From Paenibacillus larvae subsp. larvae (GTDB taxonomy: Bacteria; Bacillota; Bacilli; Paenibacillales; NBRC-103111): a stretch of DNA of 64,000 nucleotides. The notes below the pieces were generated by a model, which had not been told where the DNA came from, did not search any database, and saw only the letters and a list, made by a program, of their open reading frames with translations. The stretch covers positions 620,001 to 684,000 of the forward strand of contig NZ_CP019687.1 in assembly GCF_002003265.1 (NCBI RefSeq). The letters are read 5' to 3'. Numbering within the stretch: position 1 is the stretch's first letter; the number at the start of each line of letters is the position of its first letter. The translations under genes were made by a program, and so were the position numbers. Shown here one piece after another: positions 27,056-36,514 of the stretch.

Positions 27056-27926
27056 TCAGGCGGCACGTCTGAGAGACCTTGTGGGAAGAAGGGAATGCAA
27101 GCCGGCGGAAGCTGTCAGAAATACGCATATTTTAACCGTTACAAGTGGAAAAGGCGGTGTGGGCAAGTCCAATTTCACTTTAAATTTCGCTCTTTCCCTT
27201 GTCAAACGCGGTTATCAGGTACTCGTATTTGATGCCGATATCGGACTGGCCAATATTGATGTGCTGCTGGGTACACAAGCCCCCTATAATCTCTATCATT
27301 TGTTAATAGGGGAAAAGAAGATTCAAGAGATTATCCACGAAGGACCTTACGGACTTCGGCTCGTTGCCGGAGGATCGGGTTTTCACGATCTGCTTCAGCT
27401 GACCGAGGCCGAACTAAATGATTTTGCTGATCAGGTGAATTCTCTATACGGGTATTATGATTTTATTATTTTCGATACAGGTGCGGGTTTGTCCAAAGAA
27501 ACGCTGAAGTTTATCCTGGCAGCACAGGAAACGATTGTGGTCACCACGCCGGAACCCACATCCATAACCGATGCTTATGCAATAATTAAGATGATTCATC
27601 AGTTGGAGCATAAGGTATCCTTCAAATTGGTAATTAACCGGGTATCTTCTTTCAGAGAGGGAAGGCAGACGGCAGATAAAATCACATTGGTGGCGGAACG
27701 ATTTTTACATTTGCAGATTCCTACCCTTGGTTTTTTGGAAGACGATACCCATGTAAGCAAGGCTGTAAAAAAACAGACCCCTTTTTTGGTGGCGTACCCG
27801 AATGCTTCGGCTTCCAGAGACTTGGAGTCTCTTGTGGACCGGTTTTTGAACGGTCATAGGCTGGGACATTCCAGTGAGCGCACCTGGAAGCAATTTTGGG
27901 GGAAATTAATCGGCTGGCGGAAATAA
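27048..27926 (+). CDS. flhG: FlhG (YlxH), MinD-like ATPase
   Basis: A 292-aa deviant Walker A ATPase that stimulates FlhF and limits flagellar number. The nucleotide motif is TSGKGGVGKSNFTLN near residues 31-45, and Switch regions include DADIGLANIDVLLG and IIFDTGAG. The amphipathic membrane-binding end is short (LIGWRK). It is translationally coupled to flhF. Confidence 0.94.
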   Translation: MDDQAARLRDLVGRRECKPAEAVRNTHILTVTSGKGGVGKSNFTLNFALSLVKRGYQVLVFDADIGLANIDVLLGTQAPYNLYHLLIGEKKIQEIIHEGPYGLRLVAGGSGFHDLLQLTEAELNDFADQVNSLYGYYDFIIFDTGAGLSKETLKFILAAQETIVVTTPEPTSITDAYAIIKMIHQLEHKVSFKLVINRVSSFREGRQTADKITLVAERFLHLQIPTLGFLEDDTHVSKAVKKQTPFLVAYPNASASRDLESLVDRFLNGHRLGHSSERTWKQFWGKLIGWRK

Positions 27927-27954
27927 CAACTTAGAGACAATCGGGGGGAAAACT

Positions 27955-29097
27955 ATGGCACCACCCATCCAGGTTCTTGTTGTGGACGATTCTTTGTTTA
28001 TGAGAAAAATCATATCGGATCTGATCATGGAATCATCCCAGTTTCAAGTAGTGGATTCGGCGAAAAATGGCAAGGAAGCCATTGAAAAAATTGTGCAGCT
28101 TAAGCCTGATGTCGTTACCTTGGACATTGAAATGCCTATTATGAATGGACTTCAGGCGCTGGAAAAAATCATGAAACAATGTCCAACTCCTGTTGTCATG
28201 CTCAGCAGCTTGACGGAGGAAGGGGCGTCTGAGACCATCCGTGCTCTCGAGCTTGGTGCAGTAGATTTTATCCGCAAGCCTTCAGGCTCTATTTCGCTGG
28301 ATTTATACAAAGTGCAAAAGCAGCTGCATGAGAAGCTGCATATTGCGGCCCAGTCCAAAGCAGGGATAGCGAGAACGGCTCTTCAGACTTCCGGAGCTGA
28401 GATCAAGAAACCAAATGAGCCGGTCCGGCCTGGCACCCTAAAACGTATCAAAAGTGTGTCGGCGCTTCTTGGAAAAAAACAAATGCCGGCAAAACCTAAA
28501 AACGGGGGAACCCCTTGTGTGGACCATCTTGTAGCAATTGGAACATCAACAGGAGGCCCCAAAGCGCTGCAAACAGTACTTCAGGGAATCCCGGCGGAGT
28601 TTCCCGCTCCTATCTTCATTGTTCAGCACATGCCGCCAAAATTCACACAATCTTTGGCCAAAAGACTGAATGATCTGTGTGAGATTCGGGTGACTGAGGC
28701 TCTTGACAGCGAGATTGCCTATTCCGGGCATGCTTATATCGCCCCGGGAGGAATGCATATGACAGTGGGCAAAGCCGAAAACGGTTCTTACCGCATTGTG
28801 CTGAATAAAGAGGAACCGAAGTCAGGGCATCGCCCGTCAGTGGACGTTTTGTTTCATTCTCTGCTCCCGCTTCAAGCTGCCAAGCGGCACGCTGTCCTTA
28901 TGACAGGCATGGGTAGTGATGGTGCAAGAGAGCTTACTGCACTCCGGCGGGCGGGGGCTATGACGACAATAGCTGAATCTGAAGAAACATGTGTTGTTTA
29001 TGGAATGCCAAGAACTGCCGTGGAGATGGGCGGCGCTATGTTTGTGCTCCCCCTTCACGAAATTGCATCAAAGTTGGTACAGGCAGTATCCTGTTGA
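27955..29097 (+). CDS. cheB: CheB, chemoreceptor methylesterase
   Basis: Response regulator that removes methyl groups from chemoreceptors during adaptation. It is 380 aa. The receiver domain has Asp11/12 and phosphoacceptor Asp57 in TLDIEMP. A linker at about 125-180 leads to the esterase domain with catalytic Ser in AIGTSTGGPKAL, His in IVQHMPPKF and Asp in MTGMGSDGARE. The partner methyltransferase cheR is not in the window. Confidence 0.96.
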   Translation: MAPPIQVLVVDDSLFMRKIISDLIMESSQFQVVDSAKNGKEAIEKIVQLKPDVVTLDIEMPIMNGLQALEKIMKQCPTPVVMLSSLTEEGASETIRALELGAVDFIRKPSGSISLDLYKVQKQLHEKLHIAAQSKAGIARTALQTSGAEIKKPNEPVRPGTLKRIKSVSALLGKKQMPAKPKNGGTPCVDHLVAIGTSTGGPKALQTVLQGIPAEFPAPIFIVQHMPPKFTQSLAKRLNDLCEIRVTEALDSEIAYSGHAYIAPGGMHMTVGKAENGSYRIVLNKEEPKSGHRPSVDVLFHSLLPLQAAKRHAVLMTGMGSDGARELTALRRAGAMTTIAESEETCVVYGMPRTAVEMGGAMFVLPLHEIASKLVQAVSC

Positions 29098-29184
29098 AAC
29101 TGACAACCTGATTTGCAGCATGATCAGAATGAAAAACACGTAAAGCAAGCTGTCTATACAAAAGTTACATGGAGGTGTGTTTTG

Positions 29185-31241
29185 TTGGAGCTGAATCAAT
29201 ATTTGTCCATGTTTATCGATGAATCAAAAGAACACCTCCAGGCCATGAACGACAATATGCTCAGCCTGGAGAACAGCCCCGATGATATCAGTTTGGTCCA
29301 ATCCATTTTCCGCTCTGCTCATACATTGAAAGGAATGTCAGCCACCATGGGGTTTGAAGACCTAGCATCGCTGACTCACGAGATGGAAAATGTGCTGGAT
29401 TTGGTGCGTAACCACCAGATTCAGATGAATGCATACATATTTGACTGTTTATTTCAGAGTCTCGACGCTCTTGAGGCGATGGTGGAGGACATTATTCAAG
29501 GAGGAACGGGACAGTCCGATGTAAAGGCGATTGTCGCTTCCCTGAAATCTATTGTTTCAGGAGATTATGAGTCCGGCGAAGGAGCCGCTTCCACTGGTCA
29601 ATCGGCTGAGATCGAGCATTTGCTGCTTGATGAATTTCAGCAGTCCGTCCTTCTGCAGTCCATGGAGTCCGGTCTTCAAGTTCACCACATCGAGGTGACT
29701 TTCCGTGAAGATTGTGTGTTGAAAGCGGCCAGGGCCTACATGGTGTTTGATGTGATGGACCAAGCTGGGGAAGTGGTCAAGTCTATCCCCCCGTAGAAGA
29801 TATTGAACAGGAGAAGTTTGAGTGTTCCTTTGCTGTTTTCCACATTGGAGAGATCGAAACAGATACTTTGAAGAATCAGATTGAATCTGTGTCTGAAGTA
29901 GAAGGGGTAAACGTGACCCTGCTGGATCAGACTTCACTGGAACAAATGCTGCAGCAAAAAAACGGTCCTGGAGCACAACAGGGGGAAACAGCCAAAGCCG
30001 AAACGGCTGCATCCGGGGTTCCGGTCAAACAGGAGGCTGCTCAGTCTAAGCGTGCGGAAAAGCCTAAGGCGTCCGGAAATGCACCATTGGCTGGGCGCAC
30101 TATCCGGGTTGACATAGAAAAACTCGATTCCCTGATGAATCTCTTCAGTGAATTGCTGATTGACCGGGTAAGACTGGAACAATTGGCCGGTGAAATCAAG
30201 CGGGCAGATTTGCTTGAAACCGTTGAGCATATGTCTCGTGTCAGCGGAGATTTACAGAATATTGTTCTTAATCTGCGCATGGTGCCTGTTGAGACCGTAT
30301 TTAACCGGTTTCCGCGTATGGTAAGGGACATCGCCAAAACGCTGGATAAGAAGATTGACCTTCAAATCAGCGGGGAAGATACGGAAATGGACCGGACTGT
30401 TATTGACGAAATCGGAGATCCTCTTGTTCATTTGTTGAGAAATGCTGTTGACCATGGTGTGGAGACTGTGGCTGAACGTGTTGCTTCAGGCAAAAGTGAG
30501 ACCGGTATTGTGAAGCTTCAGGCTTACCATAGCGGCAATCATGTCATGATTGAAATTCAGGATGACGGAAAAGGAATCAATCGGGAAGCGATACTGGGCA
30601 AAGCCATTCAAAACGGACTTGTCACTCCGGAGGAAGCGGCTGAAATGCCTGATCATGCTGTGCATCAGCTTCTCTTTGAATCCGGCTTTAGCACAGCTAA
30701 AGAGATTTCCGACATTTCCGGCCGGGGCGTCGGTCTGGATGTAGTAAAAACAAAAATCCAGTCGCTGGGCGGACATGTTCTAGTTGAATCTTCCCCTGGG
30801 CAAGGGACTAAATTTTCTGTACAGCTGCCCCTTACATTATCGATTATTTCCGCCATGCTAGTTCAGCTTGGAAATGAAAAATATGCGATTCCATTATCCT
30901 CTATCGTGGAGACTTCCCTTATTACGAAGGAACAGGTCCATGTTGTTCAGGGAAGTCAAATGATGCATTTCAGAGGAAATGTCATTCCGCTCATTTCATT
31001 AAGCAAACTTCTTGATGTGCCGGATTATTCGGAAGAAGAGGAGGATGAGACGGAAGTAGTTATTATCCGCAAAGGGGATAAATTGGCTGCTTTAATGGTT
31101 GATTCATTCATTGGACAGCAGGAAATTGTTCTCAAAACAATGGGGTCCTATCTGACCAAGCTTTTCGCTGTCTCCGGGGCTACGATTTTAGGAGACGGGC
31201 AAGTGGCTTTAATCATTGACACTAATACCATAATCAAATAG
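29185..31241 (+). pseudogene. cheA: CheA histidine kinase, frameshifted at a C run (possible programmed -1 shift)
   Basis: Central chemotaxis kinase. It starts at TTG 29185 behind GGAGGTG. The HPt domain has phospho-His46 in RSAHTLKGMSATMGF. The CheY/CheB-binding P2 region follows, then the frame ends at TAG 29794. Family sequence resumes one base earlier in phase (VEDIEQEKFE and on) and runs to 31241 with dimerisation, HATPase (LLRNAVDHGVE, DDGKGI, GRGVGLDVV) and CheW-like domains. A one-base deletion in the C run at 29787-29792 explains it. C-CCC-CCG there is a -1 slippery heptamer that would rejoin about 685 aa. Confidence 0.88.
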
Positions 31242-31270
31242 GTAAACTCCCGGGAGTTACAGGTTTACCT
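31240..31270 (+). other. Palindromic stem-loop between cheA and cheW
   Basis: AGGTAAAC (31240-31247) pairs with GTTTACCT (31263-31270), and a perfect 14-bp palindrome AACTCCCGGGAGTT sits within (31245-31258). It overlaps the cheA stop codon and lacks a U-tract. Confidence 0.55.
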
Positions 31271-31310
31271 GAATCAGTACGCAAATTATCAAGTATCAGG
31301 AGGGTCATAT

Positions 31311-31772
31311 ATGGGTGAGGAAAAAAAAGTTATCGTATTTGCACTGGCGCATGAGGAATATGGTGTGGAAGTGGACAAAGTCCGTACCATCGAACGCTTG
31401 GTTCCGTTAACTCGTGTACCCAAAACCCCGGCTTTTGTTAAAGGTGTAATGAATCTGCGGGGAGTTGTTATCCCCGTTATTGATCTTCGTACACGGTTTG
31501 GGCTGCCGGCATCTGAAGAAACCGATAGTTCCCGCATCATCATTGTAGCAGTTAATGAGATGGAAGTAGGCTTGATCGTGGATTCCGCTAATGACGTGCT
31601 GGACATCAATACGGATGAAGTGGAGACCCCTCCGGAAGTAGTAGGAGGAATTAAGGCGAAGTATTTGGATGGAATAGCCAAAATTGGCGAGGACAGATTG
31701 CTTGTCCTGATGAACCTGGAACAGGTTTTAAATAAAGAAGAAATCATTCAGTTGGAACAGTTTGAGGGTTAA
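31311..31772 (+). CDS. cheW: CheW, chemotaxis coupling protein
   Basis: A 153-aa single CheW/SH3-like domain that links CheA to chemoreceptors. Family blocks are VPKTPAFVKGVMNLRGVVIP and DLRTRFGL. AGGAGGG precedes the ATG. It stands 3 nt upstream of cheC. Confidence 0.95.
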   Translation: MGEEKKVIVFALAHEEYGVEVDKVRTIERLVPLTRVPKTPAFVKGVMNLRGVVIPVIDLRTRFGLPASEETDSSRIIIVAVNEMEVGLIVDSANDVLDINTDEVETPPEVVGGIKAKYLDGIAKIGEDRLLVLMNLEQVLNKEEIIQLEQFEG

Positions 31773-31775
31773 GCC

Positions 31776-32393
31776 GTGGAAGAGCTCAGGCAATTAGCTG
31801 ATTTCCAGTTGGATGTGTTAAAAGAGGTGGGCAATATAGGGGCAGGTCATGCCGCCACCGCCTTGTCCACCCTCCTCAGTAAACCGGTAGATATGACGGT
31901 ACCAAGTGTAAGGCTGGTACCTTTCGAATCTATTGCCGAAAGCGTAGGGGGCGACGAGCAGATTGTCCTTGCTGTTTTCCTGCGGGTACTGGGGGATGCG
32001 CCGGGGAACATGTTTTTTATCATGGACACCGCTTCCGCCAAAAATTTATTACGGAGTATGGCGGGAATGGATATTACAAGTTATGAAAAATTTTCCGAAA
32101 TGGAATATTCGGCATTAGGGGAAATCGGCAACATTTTAGTCGGTTCCTACGTTTCATCATTAGCGGATTTTACGGGGCTCTCCCTTTCGCCGACGGTTCC
32201 GTCACTGGCTATTGACATGGCGGGGGCCGTTCTCAGCTTTGGACTCCTGCAGTTCGGTCAGATGGGAGACCAGGCATTGCTTATTGATACTAAATTTTTA
32301 GAAGGACAGGAAGAAGTACGGGGCCACTTCTTTCTTATTCCGGATCCGGAATCGTTCGGCATGATTTTTTCCGCACTTGGAGTAGGCAAATGA
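31776..32393 (+). CDS. cheC: CheC, CheY-P phosphatase and CheD partner
   Basis: A 205-aa protein with both CheC active-site helices: LKEVGNIGAGHAATALSTLL near residue 13 and ALGEIGNILVGSYVSSLA near residue 112. It dephosphorylates CheY-P and binds CheD in adaptation. The start is GTG. The stop overlaps cheD by ATGA. Confidence 0.94.
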   Translation: MEELRQLADFQLDVLKEVGNIGAGHAATALSTLLSKPVDMTVPSVRLVPFESIAESVGGDEQIVLAVFLRVLGDAPGNMFFIMDTASAKNLLRSMAGMDITSYEKFSEMEYSALGEIGNILVGSYVSSLADFTGLSLSPTVPSLAIDMAGAVLSFGLLQFGQMGDQALLIDTKFLEGQEEVRGHFFLIPDPESFGMIFSALGVGK

Positions 32394-32884
32394 TTCAACA
32401 GGAGCTTATTAAGGTGGGGATGGCTGACTTAAATATTGTGACCGGGCACGGAGTGCTGAGAACAACCGGATTGGGGTCCTGTGTAGGAGTAACCTTATAT
32501 GCCCCCCTATCCAAGATTGCCGGAATGGCGCATGTGATGCTGCCGTCCTCCTCCATTGCGAAGGCTGGAAATTTGAATAAAGCCAAGTTTGCTGATACCG
32601 CGATTCCTGAACTGGTAACCCGGATGACCGAAATCGGGGCCTCTGTAAGCAGAATGCAGGCCAAGCTGGCAGGAGGAGCGCAAATGTTTGCTTTACCGGG
32701 ACAAGCGGATACCATGAGGATCGGCCCCAGAAATGTAGAAGCATGTAAAGCGGCACTGCATGATTTTAACATACAAGTGAAAGGCGAAGATACGGGTGGA
32801 AATTATGGGAGAACCATTGAATTACTTTGTGAGACAGGTGTCCTCATTATACGAAGTGTACAGAAAGGCAATAGGGAATTGTAG
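32390..32884 (+). CDS. cheD: CheD, chemoreceptor glutamine deamidase
   Basis: A 164-aa deamidase with catalytic Cys31 in TGLGSCVGV and His48 in AGMAHVMLP, then KLAGGAQMF. It converts receptor Gln to Glu and is released by CheC. It overlaps cheC by four bases. Confidence 0.95.
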   Translation: MIQQELIKVGMADLNIVTGHGVLRTTGLGSCVGVTLYAPLSKIAGMAHVMLPSSSIAKAGNLNKAKFADTAIPELVTRMTEIGASVSRMQAKLAGGAQMFALPGQADTMRIGPRNVEACKAALHDFNIQVKGEDTGGNYGRTIELLCETGVLIIRSVQKGNREL

Positions 32885-32887
32885 ACA

Positions 32888-33322
32888 ATGATCGGATCGC
32901 TTAGCTGGAACTTTGCCGTATCTATTGTTGCCTTTGCCCTTACCTTTACTTTTTCATTATTTGATAATGTCCTGTTAACTACACTTATACGCAGCATATA
33001 CAGTTTTATTATTTTGTTCGCACTCATGTTTGTCTTTAGATGGGTATTTGGAATAATTCTCAACTATACCGAACAGCAGCACATAGAACAGGAGGACGAT
33101 TCGTCCAAAGGAGTACATATTGATTTAACTACACCACTGGAAGAAGAGACAGTCTCCAACCTTCCGGTATCGTCTTCCGGGGAAGATAAGGAAAAATCTT
33201 CCAAAGCACCTACATCCGACAAAGAGGAGTTCTCACCACTTACTCCTCCGAAGTTATCGAAACTTAATCAGTCCGATGCTGCTCAACTGTCTGATGCGCT
33301 CCGTCATTTGTCAGAGAAATAA
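32888..33322 (+). CDS. Membrane protein of unknown function between cheD and sigD
   Basis: A 144-aa protein with two predicted membrane segments (about residues 8-30 and 34-58: SIVAFALTFTFSLF and SFIILFALMFVFRWVFG). A hydrophilic Ser/Glu/Lys-rich cytoplasmic tail follows. No motif is recognised. It lies 3 nt after cheD and 15 nt before sigD, so it is co-transcribed. It occupies the place of small ylxL-type genes in other Bacillales, but homology is not established. Confidence 0.65.
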   Translation: MIGSLSWNFAVSIVAFALTFTFSLFDNVLLTTLIRSIYSFIILFALMFVFRWVFGIILNYTEQQHIEQEDDSSKGVHIDLTTPLEEETVSNLPVSSSGEDKEKSSKAPTSDKEEFSPLTPPKLSKLNQSDAAQLSDALRHLSEK

Positions 33323-33337
33323 GGATGGTGAATGCTC

Positions 33338-34126
33338 ATGATTCAAGAGAAACAATCCCGCCTTGCTCACGAAGAGTTATGGAAGGCATGGAAAGAAGCG
33401 GGCTGCTTGGAGGCCAAGCAGTCTTTACTGGAGCAATACCTGCCGCTGGTGGACTATGTTTCCAGCCGGATGTCTAACGGATTGCCGAGGAATGTGGCCA
33501 AGGAAGATCTGGCAAGCTTCGGAGTACTGGGGCTGATGGATGCGGTGGAGAAATTTGATCATACCCGGGGGCTGCAGTTTGAAACCTATGCCTCTTGGCG
33601 AATCCTGGGGGCAGTCATCGATGGGCTCAGACAAGGGGATTGGGTTCCAAGATCACTTCGGGAAAAAGCCAAAAAAATAGAAGATGCCTATCAAAAGCTT
33701 GAACAGCACTATTTAAGAACTGTAACGGATGCGGAAATCAGCGAATACTTAGGTGTGGAGGAAGAAGAATTCCGGCAGATGCTCCAGGAAATTAATGTAA
33801 CCTCTATTTGCTCTGTGGATGACCCTATTAAAGAGGAAGAATCTGAAACAAGATTATCATTACTTATTGACGAAAAGGCAAAAAACCCTGAATATAAAGT
33901 TAATGAGTTTTATTTAAAAGAAACCTTGGCGAGAGCGATCGAGAAGTTGACGGAAAAAGAGAAAATCGTTGTTTCGCTGTTTTATTTTGAAGAACTCTCG
34001 CTCAGCGAAATCGCGGAGGTTATGAGTCTTTCTCCATCCCGCATTTCCCAATTACATTCTAAAGCTATTCTACGACTGAGGGGGACGCTGAACAAATACA
34101 AGATTCAACTTTTTCAAGATAGTTGA
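33338..34126 (+). CDS. sigD: SigD (FliA), flagellar/motility sigma factor
   Basis: Sigma-28 that transcribes filament, motor and chemoreceptor genes. It is 262 aa from ATG 33338, which suits AAGGATGGTG; ATG 33332 is too close. Region 2 has LVDYVSSRMSNGLPRNV and FETYASWRILGAVIDGLRQ. Region 4 has EKIVVSLFYFEELSLSEIAEV and PSRISQLHSKAI. Its expression depends on transcription that must cross the IS256 element or start inside or beyond it. Confidence 0.96.
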   Translation: MIQEKQSRLAHEELWKAWKEAGCLEAKQSLLEQYLPLVDYVSSRMSNGLPRNVAKEDLASFGVLGLMDAVEKFDHTRGLQFETYASWRILGAVIDGLRQGDWVPRSLREKAKKIEDAYQKLEQHYLRTVTDAEISEYLGVEEEEFRQMLQEINVTSICSVDDPIKEEESETRLSLLIDEKAKNPEYKVNEFYLKETLARAIEKLTEKEKIVVSLFYFEELSLSEIAEVMSLSPSRISQLHSKAILRLRGTLNKYKIQLFQDS

Positions 34127-34152
34127 TTATACCAGAAAGGTTGTATGATGAT

Positions 34153-35556
34153 ATGTTAAGTTCTGGCATTCTGGACAAGCTGATGAACGTAACCATCTCG
34201 GAAGATAAACTGATCGCTTACTTGGAAGTTCTGCATGTGGAAGAGGACATGCTTCTCTCTATGGATGAGCTTCGGGCCTTTTTGCGGTCAAATACGATCG
34301 TAAGCGGTCTGAGTGACCAGGTCTTATACCAGATTGTTGCGAACCCCCGGGCCTTTTTGAATAAAAAAACGGTAATTGCCGAAGGGAAGAAGCCTGTAAA
34401 CGGGACAAACGGTTACATTGAATATGTTTACGAATTGAGCCGTCAGGAGAAAAAACCTATGGAAACTGCGGATGGCCGGGTAAACTACAAAGAAGTTACG
34501 ATACTTAATAATGTAAAGAAGGGCCAGTTGATCGCCAAAAGGATTGCAGGCCGTGATGGAAGCCCGGGAATGACCGTCACCGGCGAGGCCATACCTCCCA
34601 AAAAGCCGAAAGAAGCCCGTTTTCGCATAGGAAAAAATGCAGTAGCAGATGCTGAACAAATGCATTTGTATGCCACTATTGATGGGCTCGTAACCAAAAC
34701 CGACAGAGGAAAGATCAATGTTTTTCCTGTTTACGAAGTTAATGGGGATGTTGACTATAATATAGGAAATATTGATTTTGTGGGAACCGTAGTTATTCGG
34801 GGAAATGTGCTTCTGGGCTTTCGGATCAAGGCATCCGGCGATATCAGGATAGTCGGGGGTGTAGAAGCAGCTGAACTGAAGGCTGGAGGCTCTGTTGATA
34901 TTACAGCAGGCATTCTAGGCCACAATAAGGCGCGTATAATCGCCGGAATGAATGTGAAAAGCTCTTTTATTCAAGATGCTTATGTAGAAGCCGGGGATTC
35001 CATCGTGGTGAATCAGAGCATCATGCATTCTATGCTGAGGGCAGGTAAAACCGTCCAATGCAGTGGTGCGAAGGGACTGATAGTCGGTGGGACGATTCAG
35101 GCAGGAGAGCTCGTTAGCGCGAGGACAATTGGAAATTCCTTGTCCACGGTTACTGTCATTGAGGTAGGAGTGTTGCCTCAACTCCGGAATGAACTTTCCG
35201 GGCTCAGACAACAGCTTAAAGAATTAATGGACCATCAAATGAAAACGGATAAAGCGGTTGCTTTATTGGACCAGCTTGCTGCAGCAGGGCAATTAACGGG
35301 AGATAAGCTGGAAATGAGAGTAAGGCTGAGCCGGACCAAAAAACAGATGGTGCAGCAGCAGGCGGAGATCAAAGAACGCATTTTGGAATTGGAGCAGTCT
35401 CTGGAAGAGACGAATCAGGCTCAAGTACAGGTGAATTCTATTGTATACGGTGGAACGAAAGTGGTCATAGGCCGTTACACACGATTTGTAAAAGACCCTA
35501 TCAGTAAAATCAAATTTGTTCTGGCAGACGGAGATATTTCAATCGCCAATTTATAA
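34153..35556 (+). CDS. FapA/DUF342 family protein
   Basis: A 467-aa protein with an N-terminal helical region, a central beta-helix of DUF342 type (GKINVFPVYEVNGDVDYNIGN and GNVLLGFRIKASGDIRIVGG) and a C-terminal coiled coil (about 350-420). FapA homologues interfere with MinCD-like polymers or the cell pole in other genera. The gene sits directly behind sigD. The start is uncertain: ATG 34153 gives a family-like N-terminus, while TTG 34123 overlaps the sigD stop. Confidence 0.8.
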   Translation: MLSSGILDKLMNVTISEDKLIAYLEVLHVEEDMLLSMDELRAFLRSNTIVSGLSDQVLYQIVANPRAFLNKKTVIAEGKKPVNGTNGYIEYVYELSRQEKKPMETADGRVNYKEVTILNNVKKGQLIAKRIAGRDGSPGMTVTGEAIPPKKPKEARFRIGKNAVADAEQMHLYATIDGLVTKTDRGKINVFPVYEVNGDVDYNIGNIDFVGTVVIRGNVLLGFRIKASGDIRIVGGVEAAELKAGGSVDITAGILGHNKARIIAGMNVKSSFIQDAYVEAGDSIVVNQSIMHSMLRAGKTVQCSGAKGLIVGGTIQAGELVSARTIGNSLSTVTVIEVGVLPQLRNELSGLRQQLKELMDHQMKTDKAVALLDQLAAAGQLTGDKLEMRVRLSRTKKQMVQQQAEIKERILELEQSLEETNQAQVQVNSIVYGGTKVVIGRYTRFVKDPISKIKFVLADGDISIANL

Positions 35557-35597
35557 TTAGATAGTAACATTAAGCAGGCGTCGATGGAGGAATGGTT

Positions 35598-35916
35598 ATG
35601 AGCTTTCATTCGATTGATTTACAGCTTGCCATACATAAAAATGACCAGGCCGGACTAAAACAGCATCAGATGATGCAAAAACCGTCTGAAGACCAGGTCA
35701 TAACGGGACAGGAAACGATGAAACTGGCAGAGAAGAAGCTCCGGCAAAGCACAGAGGTGGATAAATCAGGGGCTTCCGGGATTCAGGATGACGGACAACG
35801 CGGACAGAATGGGTCGCAGGGAGGAAGGAAATACAGATCAAGCCGAAGATCAAGAAACGAATGCACCCCGATTAAAGCATCCCTACAAAGGACGCTTTAT
35901 CGATTTATCCTTATAG
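35598..35916 (+). pseudogene. Small conserved gene after fapA, frameshifted
   Basis: ATG 35598, with ATGGAGG upstream, opens a hydrophilic protein (MSFHSIDLQLAIHKNDQAG). Around 35803-35826 the plausible frame moves by one base. The first frame runs on into an implausible basic tail and stops at 35945. The +1 frame instead gives REEGNTDQAEDQETNAPR and the ending HPYKGRFIDLSL at 35914, resembling a short Paenibacillus protein. One extra base, perhaps in GGG at 35811-35813, explains it. Function is unknown. Confidence 0.55.
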
Positions 35917-35959
35917 AATCAAAACTTTTTACTTCTCCATCATGAAAGGTGTTAACAGC

Positions 35960-36514
35960 ATGCAGCCATGGATTTATATTGTTCTTGTGGGTCTATGCAT
36001 TCTTGTTTTTGCACTGCTTCGCAGACAGGAAAAAAACGGCCAATCAGAAAGCAGCATACTGCCGCAGGTAGGACAGCTGATGGATCACTTTGCGGCTGAT
36101 TTGGAAGAACAGAATGAAGCTTTGATGAAAGTCCTGCAAACGAACAAACAGGAAAACGAGATGAAGCTTTCCCGGATGCAAGGGCATATTGATTCTCTTG
36201 AGGGTCAGGTCTCCCAGTTAGCCTTGGCCCAAGCTGAATTAGCAGCCGCCGTTCAGAAAATCTGTAGTGAGAACATTCAGATGCAGCCTGTTCCGGATTC
36301 GGAATCTACGGGTGAAAATAGCTCGGGTTTACCAAACGGCTTTGAAATTGGGACTCCGAATGAACCAAGCATTCGTCAGCGCTATCCGGATATTTTTCGG
36401 CTGTACGACCAAGGAAAGTCCGTTGAATACATTGCCAAAAAGACAGAAATGAACAAAGGGGAAGTTGGGCTGATTCTCGGTTTGGCAAAACAGGAGGAAC
36501 AGGATCGTGTTTAA
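35960..36514 (+). CDS. SwrB-like membrane-anchored coiled-coil protein (DUF6115 type)
   Basis: A 184-aa protein with an N-terminal membrane segment (WIYIVLVGLCILVFALL), a coiled coil (about 35-100) and a C-terminal helix-turn-helix-like motif: YPDIFRLYDQGKSVEYIAKK followed by EMNKGEVGLILGL. B. subtilis SwrB, downstream of sigD, has the same layout and activates flagellar export-gate assembly. That function is inferred from layout and place only. The start ATG 35960 is preceded by AAAGGTG. It overlaps the next gene by 8 bases. Confidence 0.65.
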   Translation: MQPWIYIVLVGLCILVFALLRRQEKNGQSESSILPQVGQLMDHFAADLEEQNEALMKVLQTNKQENEMKLSRMQGHIDSLEGQVSQLALAQAELAAAVQKICSENIQMQPVPDSESTGENSSGLPNGFEIGTPNEPSIRQRYPDIFRLYDQGKSVEYIAKKTEMNKGEVGLILGLAKQEEQDRV

